Shown piece by piece: positions 8,095 to 16,382 of a stretch of DNA of 64,000 bases. Below the pieces are notes generated by a model. It did no database searches. It was given only the letters and a program-made list of their open reading frames with translations, and was not told where the DNA came from. The DNA lies in contig JAEZKU010000024.1 in assembly GCA_023436065.1 (NCBI GenBank), positions 62,001 through 126,000 on the forward strand, written 5' to 3'. Made by a program: the position numbers and the translations under genes. Origin of the DNA: Bacillota bacterium. Its GTDB lineage: Bacteria > Bacillota > Clostridia > Lachnospirales > Lachnospiraceae. Position 1 is the first letter of the stretch. Each line of letters begins with the position of its first letter.

Positions 8095-9321
8095 CTAAGA
8101 CATCAGTCTCTTCTCGCCGTTCAGTTCACGCAGAGGTGCTATGTCCTGCGTAAATTCCAGGGTTCCCAGGAAATTTCCATCCTTATCCCGTACCGCAAAA
8201 TATCGAATCATGACATATTTATCCTTCATCTTAATCCAGAAATCCTCATAATCCTTCTTGCCGGAAGCCAGATCCTCAACTATCTTCTCTACAATATGGA
8301 CACTTGCCGGAGGATGACAATTGGAAACCTGTCGTCCTATGACAGCCTTCGTTCTTGGGAAGATTCGCTCTTTTCCCTGAGTGAAGAACTTAACAGCTCC
8401 ATCCTTATCGACAAAGGTAATATCTACAGGCAGGGTATTGAATACAGCTTCGATTTCTTCCTTTGTCATCAGACCTGTCTCAAAATTAAGATATCCCGGA
8501 CCAGCCGGCTTTTCACCCTGTTCTATAGCTTTTTCTTCCACATTGACCTTCACCGGCTTCCATTCACGACCCGGTGTATAGAGACAATAACCTATCTCAT
8601 GGCTTTCATTGGCAATCTTTAACCACTCATCCTCAGTAAGAGTTTCTAAGACCATAGGGAATAAGATATTCTCTTCCTTAAAGATCATTTCCTCCACTCT
8701 TTCGATGGCTTTCTCTAAAAGTTCGCATAGAGCCTGCTTATTTCCCCGGTATTCTTCTGTTTCTTTCCTTACTTCTTTGATCTGCTCTCGGATTTCATCA
8801 TCCACGCCCCACATGACCTTGGGTGGTGCTGTAATACCGTATTTCTCCATGTAAGGAAACAGCAGATTCTCCTTACGCAGATAATGCTTGTCTATTTCCC
8901 AAAGCTTAGTCAGAGCCTCAAGAAGCTTCTCCCGATTCTCCTTACTATCCTCTCCACGGAATTCCTCAATTGTCGGGCGGATGCTCTTACGGATCAGACG
9001 TTCCAACGCTCTGTTTTCCTGTTTGAAGGTAAAGACAGGATGTCCCGGCTGGTCCTCCATCTTCTCCGGCATATGAATTTCCTCAATCGAACCCTTAAAT
9101 ACTGCAGCATGGACATCGCAGAGCCTCTGCACCTCACTCACAGGCATGCCTTCCTTGATCAGAGCAGTCTCCATCTCGGAGATTTCCGTTGCCGATACTC
9201 CTTCGATCAGTTTACCGAAGCGTTCCTTCACTTCATCTACGCTCTTACCGTCATGCAGTTCAAGAATCAGCTCCTTTAAAATCTTCTGGCGATATTCCCT
9301 GTTATTGATATACTCGCTCAT
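8095..9321 (-). CDS. DUF438 / hemerythrin-like / PAS domain protein
   Basis: 408 residues. Three modules: an N-terminal DUF438 helical domain (about 8-80, 'LILELHDGKSVDEVKERFGKLIEGVSATEISEMETALIKEGM'), a hemerythrin-type HHE bundle (about 100-240) with the ligand motifs 'DKHYLRKENLLFPYME' and 'EEMIFKEENILFPMV', and a C-terminal PAS domain (about 285-400, 'LPVDITFVDKDGAVKFFTQ... VIGRQVSNCHPP'). Homologues are soluble proteins thought to sense O2, NO or redox state through a di-iron site and PAS ligand. An ATG six codons upstream would give ATGAAAAAGGAGG, which is itself the ribosome-binding site of the ATG at 9321, so the shorter start is chosen. A CRP/FNR-type operator lies 87-102 bases upstream of this start. 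Confidence 0.92.
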   Translation of the reverse strand: MSEYINNREYRQKILKELILELHDGKSVDEVKERFGKLIEGVSATEISEMETALIKEGMPVSEVQRLCDVHAAVFKGSIEEIHMPEKMEDQPGHPVFTFKQENRALERLIRKSIRPTIEEFRGEDSKENREKLLEALTKLWEIDKHYLRKENLLFPYMEKYGITAPPKVMWGVDDEIREQIKEVRKETEEYRGNKQALCELLEKAIERVEEMIFKEENILFPMVLETLTEDEWLKIANESHEIGYCLYTPGREWKPVKVNVEEKAIEQGEKPAGPGYLNFETGLMTKEEIEAVFNTLPVDITFVDKDGAVKFFTQGKERIFPRTKAVIGRQVSNCHPPASVHIVEKIVEDLASGKKDYEDFWIKMKDKYVMIRYFAVRDKDGNFLGTLEFTQDIAPLRELNGEKRLMS

Positions 9322-9407
9322 ACAATCCTCCTTTTTCATATGGTTAATTCTGATTACTATTCTATCTTATTTTCTCTTCAAATATACTACATATACCAAT
9401 TGATTCC

Positions 9408-9423
9408 TGTGACAGCAGTCACA
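9408..9423 (-). promoter_or_regulatory. CRP/FNR-type operator in front of the DUF438 gene
   Basis: TGTGACAGCAGTCACA: a perfect palindrome with 6-bp arms and a match to the CRP-family consensus TGTGA-N6-TCACA. On the minus strand a -10-like TATATT (9381-9386) puts a likely start near 9374, so the operator centre is at about -41.5, the classic activator position. The regulator encoded at 16383-17099 is the obvious candidate. Confidence 0.7.
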
Positions 9424-9454
9424 ATTCCTATATATAATTTTATATTATTGTAAT

Positions 9455-9511
9455 TAAAAACCGGTCGTTCCTTCGCCCCTACATGCTGCAAAGGCGAATG
9501 AAAGACCGGTA
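9455..9511 (-). terminator. Terminator of the APC permease gene
   Basis: Imperfect hairpin with outer arms AACCGGTC/GACCGGT and inner arms TTCGCC/GGCGAA, 20 bases after the permease stop. On the minus strand it runs into TTTTT. Confidence 0.85.
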
Positions 9512-9530
9512 GTTTTCATTCATAGATAAT

Positions 9531-10868
9531 CTATTGTACTCTGGCTTTATTATTTCTGTAATACAGAAATCCTGCCAGAAGGATGGAAAAGCATACCAGG
9601 AAATAATACAGAAATAACGGATGTGTGACACTTCCGGATATAATGACCAACGATCCGATACATGCCAGGGCCGGTATAATATATCCTTTTATTACTCCCT
9701 TGATCTGTCCCTTCTTTGCCAATCTCATCACGGCATAATAAAGAACAATGAAATTCAGATAACTGACCCCGATTGCAATCTCGGAAACATCACCCTTCAT
9801 ACCAAACTTCTGTGTGATGTAGTGAATTATCATCCAGAACATGGACAAAGCATAGGCAAATATTGCAGAGTTCAGCGGCATACCTGCCAGCTTCTCATTT
9901 TCCTTCTTCAATATCCCGCTTCCCGGAATCATATTTCTAAGCGCCAGGGAGTAAGGCATTCTGATAAAACCAAGCGTGATACCGTTAACTGTACCAAGTA
10001 CAGAGATTACGACGAAGATTAGGATGAATTTCGCCCCGATATTCCCAAACAGCTTTGTCGCAGCCATAAATGCCGATCCGTCCCCTTGCTCAAGAACCGT
10101 TTCCGGTCCAAGTAAGGCTGTAATTCCGACAAAGTACATGACATAAACAAGCAGGATAACCAGAGGGGAGATCGTAAGTGCCAATGGCAGGTTACGCTTA
10201 CTGTTCTTTATCTCATTGCATATGCTAGTGGCAACAATCCAACCGTCAAAGGAAAAGGCGATCGGAGCAAATGCTGCAAGCCAACCACCCGCTGCTCTCG
10301 CTTGTCCAAACCCGGCCACATCCTCGACAATCAAACCGGTGGGATTTCCAAGAAACAGTCCTGCGAGTGCTATGATCAATAAAGGGATCATCTTGATCAC
10401 CATCGAAGAATTCTGAATATAACCGCCTGCTTTTGCCGATAAGGTATTCGTTATAAATAATACAGTAAGGCAACCGACTCCGATCAGAGTCGTTCTCTCC
10501 AGAGTAATCTCAAGACCGAACAGCTGGCTGATATAGATACCGCTGACCCAAGCCACTACCGCCGCAAGCGTCGGAAGATACAAAAAGGTCTGAAACCAAC
10601 CGAAGGCACAGGAAGGTCCGATCCCCACAAATTCCTCCGTATATGCAATAACTCCACCCGGCTTATCAGTACGGGTTGCCAGCTGTGAGATTGTAAGACA
10701 ACCGAATATAATCGCAATGGCAGCGACACAAAATATGATGATTCCCAATAATACATTACCATTCGTATAGCTAAGCACATTATCCGCTTTGAAAAATATT
10801 CCCGATCCGATTACAACGCCGATAATCATTGTGATCGCCGTAAACAACCCATACCTTCTTTTATCCAT
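9531..10868 (-). CDS. APC superfamily amino acid permease (SteT/YfnA-like)
   Basis: 445 residues with about 12 hydrophobic segments. The first helix carries the APC signature 'FTAITMIIGVVIGSGIFFKADNVL', the unwound GSG motif that holds the substrate carboxylate; 'DKPGGVIAYTEEFVG' and 'FDGWIVATSICNEIKNSKRNLPLAL' follow as in the LAT/SteT branch. Substrate specificity cannot be read from the sequence; Ser/Thr or branched/aromatic amino acid exchange is typical of the branch. A good sigma-A promoter (TTGTAC, 17 bp, TATATT) lies at 10934-10962. No terminator is visible after the upstream cyclase gene, so readthrough from that operon is possible. Confidence 0.92.
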   Translation of the reverse strand: MDKRRYGLFTAITMIIGVVIGSGIFFKADNVLSYTNGNVLLGIIIFCVAAIAIIFGCLTISQLATRTDKPGGVIAYTEEFVGIGPSCAFGWFQTFLYLPTLAAVVAWVSGIYISQLFGLEITLERTTLIGVGCLTVLFITNTLSAKAGGYIQNSSMVIKMIPLLIIALAGLFLGNPTGLIVEDVAGFGQARAAGGWLAAFAPIAFSFDGWIVATSICNEIKNSKRNLPLALTISPLVILLVYVMYFVGITALLGPETVLEQGDGSAFMAATKLFGNIGAKFILIFVVISVLGTVNGITLGFIRMPYSLALRNMIPGSGILKKENEKLAGMPLNSAIFAYALSMFWMIIHYITQKFGMKGDVSEIAIGVSYLNFIVLYYAVMRLAKKGQIKGVIKGYIIPALACIGSLVIISGSVTHPLFLYYFLVCFSILLAGFLYYRNNKARVQ

Positions 10869-10933
10869 AACTGTTCTTTCTTCTCCTTAAAGTATTGTCA
10901 TTTTATTGTCACCATTTTTACAACAACCTATTT

Positions 10934-10962
10934 AATATACCATTTTCTGCGGAGAAGTACAA
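10934..10962 (-). promoter_or_regulatory. Promoter of the APC permease gene
   Basis: On the minus strand: -35 TTGTAC (10957-10962), 17-bp spacer, -10 TATATT (10934-10939). It lies 66 bases upstream of the permease ATG. Confidence 0.6.
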
Positions 10963-10982
10963 TAGTATCTTTTCGTTCTCAT

Positions 10983-11618
10983 TTAATCCTCCAGGAGTAT
11001 TGCTCTGACCGGAGCAGCCTCAGCATTCGGAATATGCAAAGGAAGTGCAATCAACTGATATCTGCCTTCCCGGACCTCGGCGAGTCTTAACCCCTCTAGA
11101 ATATGGATACCCTTTCTCATCAAGGTAATATGAGTCTCATGTCCCGGCTGATTTCTCTCCACTCCGAGGGCATCGATACCAATACCCCGAGCCGGAATAC
11201 CCGCAAGATACTCGGCTCCGCTTTTCTCAAGAAAGATGAACTCCTTCTCCAGAATCGGTTCAAAGGAATTTCTGGTCTTTAAGAGGACGAAATCTCCGGG
11301 TAAAATCGATTTACCCTTGAGATCTGCTTCTGTAATTCCCTGCGTTACCTCTGTCAGATCAATCACACTGCACTCAGTAATCAGATCCTCCAGCTTCAGA
11401 CTTTCCATTCTGTTTCCGTCCGGCAGGATATGGAGGGTACGATCCAGATGTGTACCGGTATGCATATTCATATGGATACTGGATTCATAGACAGTTCCTC
11501 TCTCAAAATCCGAGTCGATAAAAAATTTTGGTTTCTTCTCTTCTCTACCTTTCCATACCGGTATATTCCCGGTGATCGGCATCGATATATCATAAATCTT
11601 TCGATAATTAAGCTTCAT
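10983..11618 (-). CDS. Cyclase family protein (kynurenine formamidase-like metal hydrolase)
   Basis: 211 residues from the chosen start. The family signature HTGTHLD is clear ('HMNMHTGTHLDRTLHIL'), with the following 'LPGDFVLLKTR', 'GIGIDALGVERN' and 'LIALPLHIPNAEAAPVRAILLED' blocks typical of the Pfam Cyclase fold; such enzymes bind Zn/Mn and hydrolyse amide or ester bonds, as in N-formylkynurenine formamidase. The true substrate is unknown. Several ATGs precede MKLNYRKIYDIS; the one used here has GGGA 9 bases upstream and matches family starts, while the ATG at 11645 overlaps the zwf stop and could allow coupled translation. It is the last gene of the DUF1858-gnd-zwf operon, a location that suggests regulation rather than pathway relation. 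Confidence 0.88.
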   Translation of the reverse strand: MKLNYRKIYDISMPITGNIPVWKGREEKKPKFFIDSDFERGTVYESSIHMNMHTGTHLDRTLHILPDGNRMESLKLEDLITECSVIDLTEVTQGITEADLKGKSILPGDFVLLKTRNSFEPILEKEFIFLEKSGAEYLAGIPARGIGIDALGVERNQPGHETHITLMRKGIHILEGLRLAEVREGRYQLIALPLHIPNAEAAPVRAILLED

Positions 11619-11637
11619 ATGCATCCGTCCCTTCTTA

Positions 11638-13137
11638 TCATACATGCCACCATTTTCGACCATCCTTAGCTAATAATTCAAAGGCTCTGACCGGACCCAT
11701 GGTTCCTGCCTCATAATTCGGAAACTGGCTCTTCTTCTGCTCTCTGTAGCCGATCAGATGATCCGCCACGATCCAGGCAGATTCAACCTCATCCCATCTT
11801 GAGAATAAGGTCGCATCCCCCCTTAGGATATCGTAGATCAACCGTTCATACGCTTCCGGAGTATTACCCTGTGTGGGACTGAAGGAACTGGTATCCATCT
11901 TCGTGGTTACGATACCATGATGGGATGAAAAATCCTTCGTATTGAATTGGAAGAATACACCGACGTTCGGCTGGATACGGAGCACCAATAGATTTGGCTC
12001 CTGTATCTCCTGATCCTTGAAGTATAATACATTGGGTAAATCCTTAAACTGCACTACAATCTCGGCAGAGCTCTTACCGAGCCGTTTCCCTGTCCGGATA
12101 TAGAACGGGGTACCTGCCCAGCGAAAATTATTGATGTGCAGCTTTAAAGCCACAAAGGTCTCGGTCTGGGAGTCTGCAGGAACATTCTGCTCCTCGCGGT
12201 ATCCGGCAACCGGTAAACCATCAATCAATCCGGGCCCATACTGCCCGAATATCACATTGTTTTTCAAAAATTCCGGTGTTATCTCTTCGATTGCCTCCAG
12301 TACCTTTTGTTTTTCCGTCCGAATAGAATCCGTCTTCAGATTAATCGGCGGCTCCATCGCAACCAGGGATAGAATCTGGATGATATGATTCTGTATCATA
12401 TCCCTCATAGCCCCCGAATGCTCATAATAATTGCCTCTGGTTCCTACCCCGAGCTTTTCTGTCAGGGATATCTGGATATTATCAATGAATTTGTTATTCC
12501 AGATACTTTTGAATATGGAGTTACAGAAGCGCAAAACCATAATGTTCTGAATCATTTCTTTGCCAAGGTAGTGATCAATCCGGTAAATGCTCTGTTCCGG
12601 AAATACCTCAAGAATTTTATTATTCAGCTGTCTTGCCGTCTTTAAATCTTTACCAAAGGGCTTTTCAATAATCAGCCGGCTCCAGCCATGTTCAGAAACA
12701 GCCATCTTGCTCAGCTGAAGTCCCTGAACGATCGTAACAAAATATTCCGGTGCTACCGCCAGGTAGAATACTCTGTTACCCTCGGTACCCGCCACTTGAT
12801 CCAACTGATCAAGATAGGTTTTTAAGCCTGAAAAGCCCTCCATAACCGTAAAATCAAATTGATAGTAATGGATCATGGCTTGAAGCTTATCCCATACCTT
12901 CTCATCCAACTTATTTCTGGAATGCTTAATCACAGAGGCATAGATATCTTTTTTGTATTCCTCTTCTGTCTTATCCCGTCTCCCGACTGCAACTACGGCA
13001 AAATTCTCCGGTAGCAGCTGGTCAAGAATCAGGTTATATAAAGCAGGCATCAGCTTTCTGTGAGTCAGATCCCCGGTTCCTCCGAAGATGACCATGATTG
13101 CCGATAAGCTCTGCAATTCCTTCAATGAATTATTCAT
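11638..13137 (-). CDS. zwf: Glucose-6-phosphate 1-dehydrogenase
   Basis: 499 residues, full length. It oxidises glucose 6-phosphate to 6-phosphogluconolactone with NADP+, the entry step of the oxidative pentose phosphate pathway. The N-terminal Rossmann motif 'IFGGTGDLTHRKLMPALYNL' (residues 17-36), the catalytic 'IYRIDHYLGKEMIQN' block (about 183-196) and the substrate-binding 'IRTGKRL' loop are all present. It lies 49 bases downstream of gnd on the same strand, so the two dehydrogenases are made together; no separate lactonase is in the operon. Confidence 0.97.
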   Translation of the reverse strand: MNNSLKELQSLSAIMVIFGGTGDLTHRKLMPALYNLILDQLLPENFAVVAVGRRDKTEEEYKKDIYASVIKHSRNKLDEKVWDKLQAMIHYYQFDFTVMEGFSGLKTYLDQLDQVAGTEGNRVFYLAVAPEYFVTIVQGLQLSKMAVSEHGWSRLIIEKPFGKDLKTARQLNNKILEVFPEQSIYRIDHYLGKEMIQNIMVLRFCNSIFKSIWNNKFIDNIQISLTEKLGVGTRGNYYEHSGAMRDMIQNHIIQILSLVAMEPPINLKTDSIRTEKQKVLEAIEEITPEFLKNNVIFGQYGPGLIDGLPVAGYREEQNVPADSQTETFVALKLHINNFRWAGTPFYIRTGKRLGKSSAEIVVQFKDLPNVLYFKDQEIQEPNLLVLRIQPNVGVFFQFNTKDFSSHHGIVTTKMDTSSFSPTQGNTPEAYERLIYDILRGDATLFSRWDEVESAWIVADHLIGYREQKKSQFPNYEAGTMGPVRAFELLAKDGRKWWHV

Positions 13138-13186
13138 ATTGTTCCCTCCTTTCCACTGCCAAGCGGCATCTCAAATCTTATCTTTC

Positions 13187-14605
13187 TTACCAATTGGTAT
13201 GGTAGATACCATCCCTGTCTCTGCGTTCATAGGTATGCGCTCCAAAGTAGTCTCTCTGTGCCTGTAGAAGATTCATGGGCAGCTCGCTGCTCCGATATCC
13301 ATCATAATAGGACAGGGCACTGGTAAAGGCAGGAATACTGATGCCATATTGAACAGCCGTTATGATTACCTGACGCCAATCCTTTTGATAATTTCGGATG
13401 GTATCGGCAAAATACTCTTCCATCAGGAGATTGGACAGATCAGGTTTCCTCTCATAGGCCTCGGAAATTTTATTGAGAAATTGAGCTCTGATGATGCAAC
13501 CGCCCCGGAAAATCTTTGCGATATTCCCGTAATTCAGTTTCCAGCCAAGCTGGTCAGAGGCTCCTTTCAGTAGATCAAAACCCTGTGCATAGGCACAAAT
13601 CTTTCCGGCATACAGAGCCCTTCGTACAGCCTCTATGAATTCCTCTGCATAGATATCAGGAATATCCGATTGTTTTACCGGTCCCTCCAATACCTTGGCT
13701 GCCTCGCTCCTTTCTCCCTTCATGGACGAAAGATATCGTACATAAACTGCTTCTGTTATGGAGGGGGTAGGAATTCCAAGATCCAGAGAGATCTGCCCGG
13801 TCCATTTTCCAGTTCCCTTCTGTCCTGCCACATCCAAAATGCGGTTCACCAGATAGTCCCCGCTGAAGGCATCCTTTTTACCAAAGATATCAGCAGTAAT
13901 TCCGATCAGATAGCTGTTCAATTCTCCCTTATTCCAATCTTCGAAAATCCTCTGAAGCTCAGGAGGAGTCAATTTCAGAACCTTTCGCAGGATATCATAG
14001 GCTTCGGCAATCAGCTGCATATCCGCATACTCGATACCGTTGTGAACCATCTTTACAAAATGTCCCGAACCATTCTCACCGATATAAGTGGTGCAGGGTT
14101 CCCCCTCTGCTTTAGCGGAAATAGCTGTTAGTACCTCTTCCATCCTTTGGTACGCCTTGAATTCACCTCCGGGCATAATGGACGGTCCCTTTCTTGCTCC
14201 TTCCTCACCACCGGAGATTCCGGAACCCAGATAAAGGATCTCCTTAGATTGTAACTCCCTGCTTCTTCGTATGGTATCCTCATAGAAGGAATTGCCGCCG
14301 TCCATCAGTAAATCTCCTTTAGACAACAAAGGCAGGAGCTGTCTGATTGTATCATCCACAGCATCTCCTGCCTTAACCATCATAATGATCCTGCGAGGAC
14401 TCTCCAAGGACGCAACAAATTCCTCAAGACTATAAAAGCCTTCGAGATTGCCCCGAAAACTCTCATCCGTTATTTCCTCCAGAAGTTCCTTCGTCTTCTG
14501 TGAGGAACGGTTATATACAGCTACAGTAAAACCATGTTCTGCGATATTTAACGCCAGATTTTTGCCCATGACAGCGAGTCCTATCACACCGATTTGACTT
14601 TTCAT
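13187..14605 (-). CDS. gnd: 6-phosphogluconate dehydrogenase, decarboxylating
   Basis: 472 residues, the usual length of the dimeric NADP-type enzyme. It converts 6-phosphogluconate to ribulose 5-phosphate, CO2 and NADPH. Visible: dinucleotide fold 'IGVIGLAVMGKNLALNIAEHGF' with NRS near residue 32 (NADP-type), 'GSGISGGEEGARKGPSIMPGG', the catalytic lysine block 'GHFVKMVHNGIEYADMQLIAE', and a C-terminal 'YFGAHTYERRDRDGIYHTNW' that closes the partner's active site. It starts 20 bases after the DUF1858 gene and precedes zwf. Confidence 0.97.
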   Translation of the reverse strand: MKSQIGVIGLAVMGKNLALNIAEHGFTVAVYNRSSQKTKELLEEITDESFRGNLEGFYSLEEFVASLESPRRIIMMVKAGDAVDDTIRQLLPLLSKGDLLMDGGNSFYEDTIRRSRELQSKEILYLGSGISGGEEGARKGPSIMPGGEFKAYQRMEEVLTAISAKAEGEPCTTYIGENGSGHFVKMVHNGIEYADMQLIAEAYDILRKVLKLTPPELQRIFEDWNKGELNSYLIGITADIFGKKDAFSGDYLVNRILDVAGQKGTGKWTGQISLDLGIPTPSITEAVYVRYLSSMKGERSEAAKVLEGPVKQSDIPDIYAEEFIEAVRRALYAGKICAYAQGFDLLKGASDQLGWKLNYGNIAKIFRGGCIIRAQFLNKISEAYERKPDLSNLLMEEYFADTIRNYQKDWRQVIITAVQYGISIPAFTSALSYYDGYRSSELPMNLLQAQRDYFGAHTYERRDRDGIYHTNW

Positions 14606-14625
14606 ATGCTTTCCTCCTTGTACTT

Positions 14626-14871
14626 TTATTTCAATTGGTCCTCATTCATTACCTCAAACCCATGCTCGTTCAGTATTTCCAATATTCTGTTTCTGTCAAT
14701 CTTCTTTGCAACAGCTCCCTTAGGAATTGTCATAAAACGCCCGACCGATTCCAGTATTCCCGGCTTTGTAATATCATGAAAGCCGATTTCATCTAGTACC
14801 CCAACCAAATCCGGGTATGTCCTGCAAAGCTCAAATACAGATTTTGATAAATCAATGATTTGTTTATTCAT
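14626..14871 (-). CDS. DUF1858 domain protein
   Basis: 81 residues from MNKQIIDLSKSV. The pattern 'SVFELCRTYPDLVGVLDEIGFHDITKPGILESVGRFMTIPKGA... ILEILNEHGFEV' is the DUF1858 fold in the variant without the CxxC of the prismane-associated members. In many clostridia this domain occurs next to, or fused with, DUF438 proteins; here it is the first gene of the gnd-zwf-cyclase operon while its DUF438 partner is 5 kb away. The upstream ATG at 14895 would extend it by 8 residues; AAGGG 11 bases from 14871 and family length favour the shorter start. A CRP/FNR-type site lies upstream at 15017-15032. Function unknown; a redox-related role is inferred from context. Confidence 0.8.
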   Translation of the reverse strand: MNKQIIDLSKSVFELCRTYPDLVGVLDEIGFHDITKPGILESVGRFMTIPKGAVAKKIDRNRILEILNEHGFEVMNEDQLK

Positions 14872-15016
14872 AGCTTTCTCATCCCTTCTATGCATTATCC
14901 TATCCTGTTTTTCGAAATAATTTCCTATTGAACAGTATTTTATTTCATTCTTTAAAGCTGATCGTTTCCGATAATATATATGCAAGTATAGTCTATGATT
15001 ATTTTCTGACCTTTAC

Positions 15017-15032
15017 CGTGATTCAAATCACA
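15017..15032 (-). promoter_or_regulatory. CRP/FNR-type operator in front of the DUF1858-gnd-zwf operon
   Basis: CGTGATTCAAATCACA fits TGTGA-N6-TCACA with one mismatch and has perfect GTGATT/AATCAC arms. On the minus strand a TATACT (14985-14990) or an overlapping TAGACT (14990-14995) could be the -10, placing the site centre at about -41 to -47. This geometry resembles the site before the DUF438 gene. Confidence 0.6.
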
Positions 15033-15059
15033 TCACAGGAAGATATTGTATTTCATGGT

Positions 15060-15095
15060 AAAAAAAAGGACAGTCGGGATCGGTCCCTCCTGTCC
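15060..15095 (-). terminator. Terminator of the nitronate monooxygenase-like gene
   Basis: Hairpin GGACAG.CGGGA/TCCC.CTGTCC with a 3- to 4-base loop, read on the minus strand into T8. It separates this gene from the DUF1858 operon. Confidence 0.92.
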
Positions 15096-15146
15096 ATAAA
15101 TGTATTTGCTATTAATATCAGCATGACCTTTTGACACTACAGTCTA

Positions 15147-16208
15147 CTAAAAAACAAGCTCCTGAAACAATTCCTTCACCGTGGTCATCTCTTTTAGAAG
15201 ATGAACCTTATCCCCGCAGAATATGAGACCTTCATCGACGTTGCCCTTCACTGCATTGATCAGAGCCTTTGTAATACAGTAAGGAGTATCCTTCGGATTA
15301 CAATGTTCCAGGCAGTTAAAGCATTTGGTAACTGCTATTCTCTCTTCGCCCACCGTCCTTAAGAAAGGATTTAATATGGCTCTTCCCGGCATTCCTACGG
15401 GACTGATCACGATTTTTACATCTTCCTTTGTTGCGTTTAGATAAGCCTGCTTATATTCCTGACTGGCATCACATTCTTCTGTCACCACAAAACGGGTTGC
15501 GATCTGGACACCGTCCGCTCCCAGCTCCATCGCATGTCTGATATCAGACTGATCAAAGATACCTCCTGCCACGACTACCGGAATATTCGTCCGATATTTC
15601 TCCTCATATTCTTTTTTGCATTCAATGATGCCTTTGATCTCTGTATCGTAATCCAACTCCTCCACCTGCTCCAGCTGTTCCTTCGTAAACCCAAGATGTC
15701 CTCCTGCAAGAGGTCCTTCAATCACGATAAAATCAGGTGTTCTATGGTATTTCTTATCCCATAATTTTAATAACACTGCAGCTGCACGGATACTTGATAC
15801 AATTGGTGCGATCTTGGTCCGAAAGCCCTGCACAAGCTCCGGTAAACTCACCGGCAGCCCTGCACCTGAAATAATGACATCCGCACCTCCCACGCAAGCA
15901 GCCTTCACATATCGTTCGTACTGTTTGGTTGCAACCATGATATTAACACCGACAATACCCTCCGGGGCAATCTCCTTCGCTCGTTTTATATGCTTCTTGA
16001 TTGCCGTCAGATTACTCTCGATCTGATGTCTATCAAAATCAGGCTCATCAAACCCGATCTGTGCTGTAGATATAATACCGATGCCGCCTTCCCTTGCCAC
16101 TGCTCCTGCAAGCTTACTTCTGCTCACTCCGACTCCCATACCGCCCTGGATGATCGGAATTCTCGCAATCAGATCTCCTATGATCAATGGTTTCATCTTC
16201 ATATTCAT
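15147..16208 (-). CDS. Nitronate monooxygenase / FabK-like FMN-dependent enzyme
   Basis: 353 residues. TIM-barrel flavoenzyme of the nitronate monooxygenase (2-nitropropane dioxygenase) family: 'RIPIIQGGMGVGVSRSKLAGAVAREGGIGIISTAQIG' at the N-terminus, 'GVNIMVA', 'GADVIISGAGLP', the active-site 'IEGPLAGGHLG' and phosphate-binding 'VVAGGIFDQSDIRHAMELGADGVQIATRFV'. The C-terminal 'CFNCLEHCNPKDTPYC' cysteine cluster is usual in the clostridial branch. The reaction could be oxidation of alkyl nitronates or, in the FabK sense, enoyl reduction; no fatty-acid genes are nearby, so I prefer the former name. The ATG at 16208 has AAAGG at 7 bases; the one at 16214 has it too close. Confidence 0.88.
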   Translation of the reverse strand: MNMKMKPLIIGDLIARIPIIQGGMGVGVSRSKLAGAVAREGGIGIISTAQIGFDEPDFDRHQIESNLTAIKKHIKRAKEIAPEGIVGVNIMVATKQYERYVKAACVGGADVIISGAGLPVSLPELVQGFRTKIAPIVSSIRAAAVLLKLWDKKYHRTPDFIVIEGPLAGGHLGFTKEQLEQVEELDYDTEIKGIIECKKEYEEKYRTNIPVVVAGGIFDQSDIRHAMELGADGVQIATRFVVTEECDASQEYKQAYLNATKEDVKIVISPVGMPGRAILNPFLRTVGEERIAVTKCFNCLEHCNPKDTPYCITKALINAVKGNVDEGLIFCGDKVHLLKEMTTVKELFQELVF

Positions 16209-16276
16209 AACCATGCCTTTCTCTGCTGATGCTTAGATGGATAATATTTTGATAATCAAACTATTTAGCCTTGATA

Positions 16277-16296
16277 AACCGGTGTTCCCACCGGTT
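16277..16296. promoter_or_regulatory. Perfect palindrome, possible operator of the NMO-like gene
   Basis: AACCGGTG-ttcc-CACCGGTT: 8-bp perfect arms with a 4-base spacer, 68 bases upstream of the NMO-like start. There is no U-run on either strand, so it does not look like a terminator of the preceding regulator gene. It does not match the CRP/FNR sites in the window. Confidence 0.4.
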
Positions 16297-16382
16297 AACA
16301 ATATTATATAGCATTCGCAGAGTTGTTGTCAATATATCATAGTATATTCTTCTATTATATATGGTAATGATTACTACATTGA

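Noticed and set aside
14871..14985. N-terminal extension of the DUF1858 protein
   Set aside because: The extra residues have no family similarity and would start close to the predicted promoter.
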